This document shows, in pieces, positions 58,467-64,000 of a DNA stretch of 64,000 bases (position 1 is its first letter; every line of letters starts with the position of its first letter). Source of the DNA: Ochotona curzoniae (taxonomy: Eukaryota; Chordata; Mammalia; Lagomorpha; Ochotonidae); NCBI RefSeq assembly GCF_017591425.1, contig NW_024465369.1, positions 29,431,001-29,495,000 on the forward strand. The letters run 5' to 3'. A program made the position numbers and the translations under genes. Below the pieces are notes generated by a model, which saw nothing but the letters and a program-made list of their open reading frames with translations, was not told where the DNA came from and ran no database searches.

Positions 58467-59689
58467 GTTGCATGACTAACCATTTTCATTGTGTCTGTGC
58501 TGTTTTATCCCCAACGTTATGCCCTCATTTCCCATTTTTCTCATGAGTTTCTATAAAATAAAGGCAAAGCACAATAAAGTTGTGTTACATTTGCTGAAAT
58601 AACTGTTGTTACATGGAAAAAAATGTATAACCAAGCCATCAGGCAGACAAATAGTATCTTAACTCAGTAACTTGAAATATTGAAATATTTGCTCATCAAC
58701 TAGTGTGAGTTTGTGTCATTCCATTGTATCTGGCATGTATGTTGGATATAAAAAATACTTATTTTATAAGTGCAAGTCATTTTCTGTACTAGAAAAAAAG
58801 GGATCAAAATTTGTGTTTACTCATTTGTACACAATACAGCATATATTCTATCAGTTTGATTGGGTTGCTGCTCAGAAAATGTAAATATGTTTAAATGAAT
58901 GAATGAATCATTTACTGAAATGCCCTGCTTACTAGGAAATTAAACAGCTGAACAAGAAATAAGTACATTAAACTTCAGAAATGCAAGGAGGATGGTCATG
59001 GTGAGCATGTATATTGAGAGCTTGGAGTAGTGGTAAAGCATTGTTAGTAGAGATTGTAATTCAGTAGGAATTATGGACACTAGTGTTCACCATATATTCA
59101 CGACATTTCAAGCATTGAGAATTTTAAGAAATTACTTGGTATTTGTTTTCTCTTTTCTAAAAATGGGTTTTTGTTTGCTCAGTTGTAAAGTGGGAAATAT
59201 GTTTCTCATCTTCTGTAGGAAAAACAGTATATCACTACTTCAATTTGATGGATTGGCAGACACTCTAGATTTCTTTTTCTTAATACAACATCAGTGGACT
59301 AGGGTTTCAAAGGCTCACTTTAAGACTGAATTTAACATTGGCTCAGTTGCCTGATTGTTGTGTTAAATTTGGTCACTGGTGTTATCTTGCTGGCTGGAGA
59401 CTGATAGAAGCAATACAGACCACCAACAATCTTCATGGTGGCTTATTGCTATGAACTTACATCTAAGGCTGATGAACAGTCTTCCAGCACATGGAGATTG
59501 GGGCTAACCCTTTTGTGGCTGAAAATTCACTAGTACCTGGCTTCAGAGTGAACACAAACATTAATTCATAATGCAATTTGAATTATCAATGTTGACTTTA
59601 GATTTCCTAGCGGATATAGGCCAGGAATGCTACATATACTGTTCATTTTTCCTCTTTATTAGAGTAAGAGTTGAAATCAACAATCTTTA
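58467..59689. other. No gene seen; possible short MIR remnant at 59130-59220
   Basis: AT-rich DNA. The segment GTTTGCTCAGTTGTAAAGTGGGAAATATG resembles a reversed MIR core ('cctcagtttcctcatctgtaaaatggg'). The frame 59073-59354 is not a recognisable gene. Confidence 0.35.
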
Positions 59690-60310
59690 ATTATTTTAGC
59701 TCATACCATAACAGTTCACAGGTATGGAACAGTGCTTTTATGATAGATAATAGAGACTCAGGCTGATCATTACAACTAATTATTTATGGATTTTCCACGT
59801 GGTAACTAAAATGTGCTTTACATTTCTGCCTGCTGCTGGCTTGTATTTGTTATTATTTTCCAGTTTCCATTTCTTTTAAGATTGAAGTTAATGTGCTCAT
59901 ATCTGATGTCTCTATTTTATTGGCATCTGAAACCAACAAGTGTTAGTGTTCCTAGTAAATATGACTAATTTGTTATGCAGAAATTACTAGAACAATATTA
60001 TGAAAATGCAAAATTGTTTTCTGAATTAATACATTGCTAATGGCAGTTAAACAGCATTAGTTACTAAAGAAAACTTGCATAATCAAATAATAGTGCATGC
60101 AAGCATAAATGATACAATAAAATAGCAGCAGCATTTGATTAAGAGTATGACTCATCTTCAAAAGCTTTTTGACAGCAGTGGGTCAGGAATGGTCAGCTAC
60201 AACTTCTGATTTTCTACTTTGGTAAACACCAATTAGAATGTATTTTATTTGTCAAATTAGGAGCCGTAGATATGTGTGCAACCCAAATCACTGTAAAAAT
60301 AAATATAGCA
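59690..60310. other. Candidate conserved non-coding elements
   Basis: Non-repetitive DNA with clustered TAATTA/ATTA-type words (AACTAATTATTTATGG near 59774, GCTAATGGCAGTTAAACAGCATTAGTTACTAAAG near 60036) and a block AATAGCAGCAGCATTTGATT...GGTAAACACCAATTAGAATG (60120-60240). The appearance is that of an enhancer-like element; conservation cannot be tested here. Confidence 0.25.
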
Positions 60311-60826
60311 AAATGAGATTTTGGCCAGGTTACTCTGTCCTAGGAACAGATTTTTTTTCCCTCTGTAACTAACAGTGGAAGCTCTAAGGGTCTGTCTTAT
60401 GATGCTCCGATGAAAATCATCAATCTCCCTGTTATCAGTAAGCAGTGCTGAGAGGCTGGCACAAAGCTTCCTGAGATTCATTGGATCACAGGTTGTAAAG
60501 CAACACTATTAACTGATACACTTCATATCTTAACCAGTGGGTCAGTGCAGTCTGTTTCTTTAGTGGCACAATTCAGGACAATTGCAGGTCCACTGACATT
60601 GCTTTTTTAGCATAGCTGTCCAGAAACAAACAAGTTTAAGAAAACTTAAGTCTTGATAATTATCACAATTTGGGAATGTGCATTTACTTGCATTGTTTTC
60701 AGATACACTGTTAAAACGATAGTCAAGCAAATGATTTTTCAAAGGCATATATATTCACAAGGAGAAAAAAAGAGAAGAAAAACCTGAAGTGGATGAATGG
60801 TTGGGTGGTAGCTAACAAATGGTAAA
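60311..60826. other. No gene seen
   Basis: AT-rich presumed intron. The minus frames 60257-60481 and 60560-60748 have no recognisable domain. Confidence 0.4.
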
Positions 60827-61160
60827 AAAATTTTTTAAAGGTGTTTTTATTTTTATTGCAAAGACAGATTTACAGAAAGAAGGAAATACAGAAAGATCTT
60901 CCATCTGCTGGTTCGCTCCCCAAGTGGCTACATTGGCTGGAACTGAGCCAATCCTAAGTCAGGAGCCAGGAGTTTTTCCTGGTCACCCACACAAGTGCAT
61001 GCAGGGTCCCAAAGCTTTGGGCTATCCTCTATTGCTTTCCCAGGCCACAAGCAGGGAGCTGGATGGGAAGTTGAGCTGCCTGGATTAGAACTGGCATCCT
61101 AATGGGATCCTGGGAAGTGCAAGGCTAGGACTTTAGCCACTAGGCTACCATGCTGGTCCC
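60827..61160 (-). repeat. CSINE with 11-bp target-site duplication
   Basis: Minus copy: AAATTTTTTAAAGGTGTTTTTATTTTTATTGC tail, AAAGATCTTCCATCTGCTGG, CTCCCCAAGTGGC, GGGTCCCAAAGCTTTGGGC, CTTTCCCAGGCCACAAGCAGGGAGCTGGATGGGAAG, GGCATCCTAATGGGATCC and the head TAGGCTACCATGCTGGTCCC. Direct repeats CAAATGGTAAA at 60816-60826 and 61161-61171. Frame 60819-61088 is SINE-derived. Confidence 0.95.
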
Positions 61161-61171
61161 CAAATGGTAAA

Positions 61172-63559
61172 TCTTAAAGTATTTACACAGCTACACAGAC
61201 TACTCCATAGATCCCCCAAAGTTTTAGCATGTTGACGAGGAGCAACTCTGGAAATAAGTGTAAAACAGGACTAATGCTGGGAAAATTAGATCCCTAGATG
61301 TACTGTCTCTGCCTTCCAAAGTATTATGTAGTTGCAAGATTTGATTAAAGGTTGGTGTTAGGTCAGTGTTTAAATCTTGAGCCCAAGGTGCCTTTCTCAA
61401 GTTTTGAAAGCTAGTTAGTTGCTGAAGCTCCATTATGAGTATTTTGCCTTTGTTTCTACACACAGCGCCACTATCTGTGCCATCATTTAAGTAAGAGGAT
61501 GAGGGAGCACAAGATCAGAATGTGAACAATGTCTTGAGAAACTGTTTGGTGTATGCAGAATGCATTAGATGAGACTTACATGTTAAAAATGGAGTGCATA
61601 TAAGTTGTTGCATTATTTCAGGCAATGAATTGTACTAATCCAGACTAATGAAGTTCCTGAGAATGGATGCAAAGATTTAAAAGATTTAAAGAAAACAACC
61701 TGTCTTTTCAGAGCTATGCTTGGTGGCCCTGAAAACTCTTATATCTTTAATAAGATTTAAAACTATTCGCAGTGTGAGAGCATTGTGCTGTTGTCTCATT
61801 ATTTCTTACTTTCAAACTTACTAAAAGTTTTCTACAGGTGCTTATATTTTTATTACTTGTGTCAATTAGCACCAATTATTATATTGCAATTTCATACCAT
61901 TTAGAATATGATCCTATTTATATTGGATAATGAATATAATATTGCAATTCAAATAACTGAGGTAGTTACAATAATTACTCTACTTGTGACCCTCAAAATG
62001 ACTTACATTAGGCACAGAAGAAGTTAATGATAGCATGGGCCATTTGACATTTGAATGCCTTTAAAGTTTAGTATGGATGGACAACTAACCATCTGTTGTC
62101 TCCTTCTGGAGGAATCATCTTCTTCTAGGAGGAATAATCAGTTGGAAAGGAAAGAGACTATATTCTCACCAACATTCCCTGCAAGGTGATTTAGCCATGC
62201 TTTATAATTCATTATGGTAAAGATAGTTGATGAAGCGTAAAGCAGGCATTTCTGAAGTTAGTTTTAAAGGAGGTCATGGACTAATTGATTCAAGCTTGTA
62301 CTTTCCTCAGAAATCAACTTTTAGCTAAGGGTATTTGGGGATGCACATAAGGAGGGAGAGAGGAACGGTGGCAGGGATGGAGAGAGAATATTGAAGCATT
62401 TTCTCAAGTCACTATTAGATACCTGAAGTAAGAAGTTGAAACAGGCAGTTGATGATCATTCTTTGTACAAAGTGCAATAAGCCAGACTCAAAATGTTTTT
62501 TTTTTAATTTGTGGTAGTTTTATATATTATTATTTTATATTATTTTAATGACCTGATCATTTAAAAACTTATTATATGATTGAAATGGATATATTTTCAT
62601 TTGGTTATTGCTTGTAGCCCTTACCTATTTTGCAGAACTATAATCTTTTTAATGTTTATTTGTTGAATATTTTATTTAGTGGGGGCATTAATTAAACCTT
62701 TAACAATAATATAAATTAATAATAAATCATGCCAAAAATTAAGGAAGGAAGGGATGGAAAGAAGGATGGAAGTCTTAATTATATTCTTGAACAACATTGA
62801 ATCTGTTCTCATTCTGTTAATATCACATTAACATGAGAATTGGAATTGCTTCAGTGTAATTTTCATGCAATTGCTCTGACTTTGTGAATCAAACATATTA
62901 ATCAGTTCCTTAAAAAATACAAATGTGTGACAAAAATGACAAAAGTTATGAACTTGAAGCGATGAATGCTGTTTTGTGACAAATATAACGCTCTTTTGGC
63001 AAACAAGTTTTATAAACGAATCCACTAATTCATGGGCCTAATCCTAAATGTGGCCAACAAGGACCAGTCAGTTGGAGCTTCAGTTTGTAACCATAAGTTT
63101 GCTTAGACAACAGTTTTCCTCCAAAGTATGAGGTTTGTAGTGTTCTCTTTCCTTTTAGTTAGGATCTGGCTATGGGAGAGCCAGGGTGGGCTTAACACAA
63201 AATCAGACTGTTGGACAGTGCTGGTGTTATGTGAGAGACAGCTCAAAATAATATTTGAAGGTTAATTTATCTTCTAATTTTAACTGAAAAATATTATCAT
63301 AGAATCAAAGGATTTTTTTTGGTCACTTGCCAGGGAGTATAGGTAATATGCTATGAAGATTCTGGTCTATACATTATTTCTGGAAAGGTAGTATCTATAA
63401 TCCCTAAAATTTCCTGTTTTTTCCAAACACACACAAGTACAGACTATATACACCTTACATCAACAGTTTTTGCCTAGCAATTAATAGGATCCTATCCCAT
63501 GTTGAAGTACTTGAGTTTAGTACTACCAACTGACTTCTGACCATGAGCACTAAATGAGA
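61172..63559. other. No gene seen
   Basis: AT-rich presumed intron, 2.4 kb. No exon or repeat is recognised; frames 61224-61463 and 62828-63025 (both minus) are chance frames. Confidence 0.4.
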
Positions 63560-63720
63560 GAACTCAAATGAATTCCTGAGTTTCAGTTTCAGCTCTGATG
63601 CCTAAGCCATTGCAGGCATCTGGAGTTAAGCAGATGGGAGAGGGAGTGTACTCTCACACTTGCGTTCAGTCCCTCTCCTTCTCCTTCCTCCCTCCCTCTC
63701 AAATAAATAAATAAAAACTT
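63560..63720 (+). repeat. 5'-truncated old-type CSINE
   Basis: AACTCAAATGAATTCCTGAGTTTCAGTTTC, CATTGCAGGCATCTGGAGTTAAGCAGATGGG, a CT-rich segment (CCCTCTCCTTCTCCTTCCTCCC) and a CTCAAATAAATAAATAAAAACTT tail. The head is missing. Confidence 0.75.
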
Positions 63721-64000
63721 ATAAAATAGCTTTCCTCAGAAACACTATTGTATTATGAAGATAATAAGTCCAGCTGGATTTCCTGTATAATTTATTTTCT
63801 AGCAATAACTATAGCGTTTGATGTATATAATTAATTCTTTCAGACTGCCAAACTAGATTTCTATATTCATGTGCTGTCATCCTAACAACAACAACAACAA
63901 CAAAAATAACAAAGGATTCACCTCCTTTAGTTTCAGATATCCTTCTCCTAAGACAATGTTGTTATTAACATAGTTGGTGTTTGAGATTTTTGCAGCTTAT
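63721..64000. other. No gene seen; (CAA)n at 63884
   Basis: AT-rich DNA containing a short (AAC)n microsatellite at 63884-63902. No other feature is seen. Confidence 0.5.

Noticed and set aside
1..64000. Search for tRNA/snRNA genes, CRISPR arrays, and bacterial or viral gene cassettes
   Set aside because: None seen; tRNA-like A/B boxes occur only in SINE heads, and the window is plainly mammalian.

Overview
This is a vertebrate, mammalian intergenic/intronic window, not a gene-dense one. It is AT-rich, packed with short interspersed repeats, and has one CpG island. The commonest repeat is a tRNA-headed SINE of about 320 bp carrying the 'ATCCCATATGGGCGCC' block, a 'CCTGGGAAAGCAG' block and an 'AATAAATAAATCTTT' tail. 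From memory this is the lagomorph C-repeat (CSINE) family. The young copies (for example 42002-42334, 53700-54024) read more like the pika (Ochotona) form than the rabbit form, so the best guess is a pika; that species call is inference.

Layout. 1-23.9 kb: gene-free, with CSINEs on both strands, L1 3' ends, MIR/L2 remnants, and two copies (A at 3975-4765, B at 8115-9835) of a GC-rich, poly(A)-ended retroposon. 23.9-25.7 kb: a CpG island with paired inverted CCAAT boxes, GC boxes, no clear TATA box, and a first exon ending at a good + strand splice donor (24801/24802). This is the promoter and 5' exon of a gene transcribed to the right, whose identity I cannot establish. 25.7-64 kb: the expected first intron of that gene. 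It holds CSINEs, an L1 3' end, a cluster of LTR-like fragments (30.8-32.7 kb), two more copies of the GC-rich retroposon in the minus orientation (C at 39187-41238, D at 47369-49633), and stretches of non-repetitive AT-rich DNA, some of which look like candidate conserved non-coding elements. One weak candidate coding exon (52988-53228) is flagged.

No tRNA, rRNA or snRNA gene, CRISPR array or intact transposon-coding ORF was recognised. Nearly all open reading frames of 60-240 codons are chance frames or lie inside repeats; those in 24.0-25.7 kb are open only because the island is GC-rich.

The most notable structure is the family formed by copies A-D. The elements end in A-rich 3' tails, carry a degenerate tandem array of about 60 bp units with a 'CAGCCTGGTCCACCCCC'-like core, and occur in both orientations. 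Copy D is bounded by a perfect 14-bp direct repeat (47355-47368 and 49634-49647), so it is a full retroposition unit of about 2.26 kb. Its architecture recalls the primate SVA/LAVA composites (unique 3' part, VNTR body, poly(A) tail), but no homology to them is claimed.
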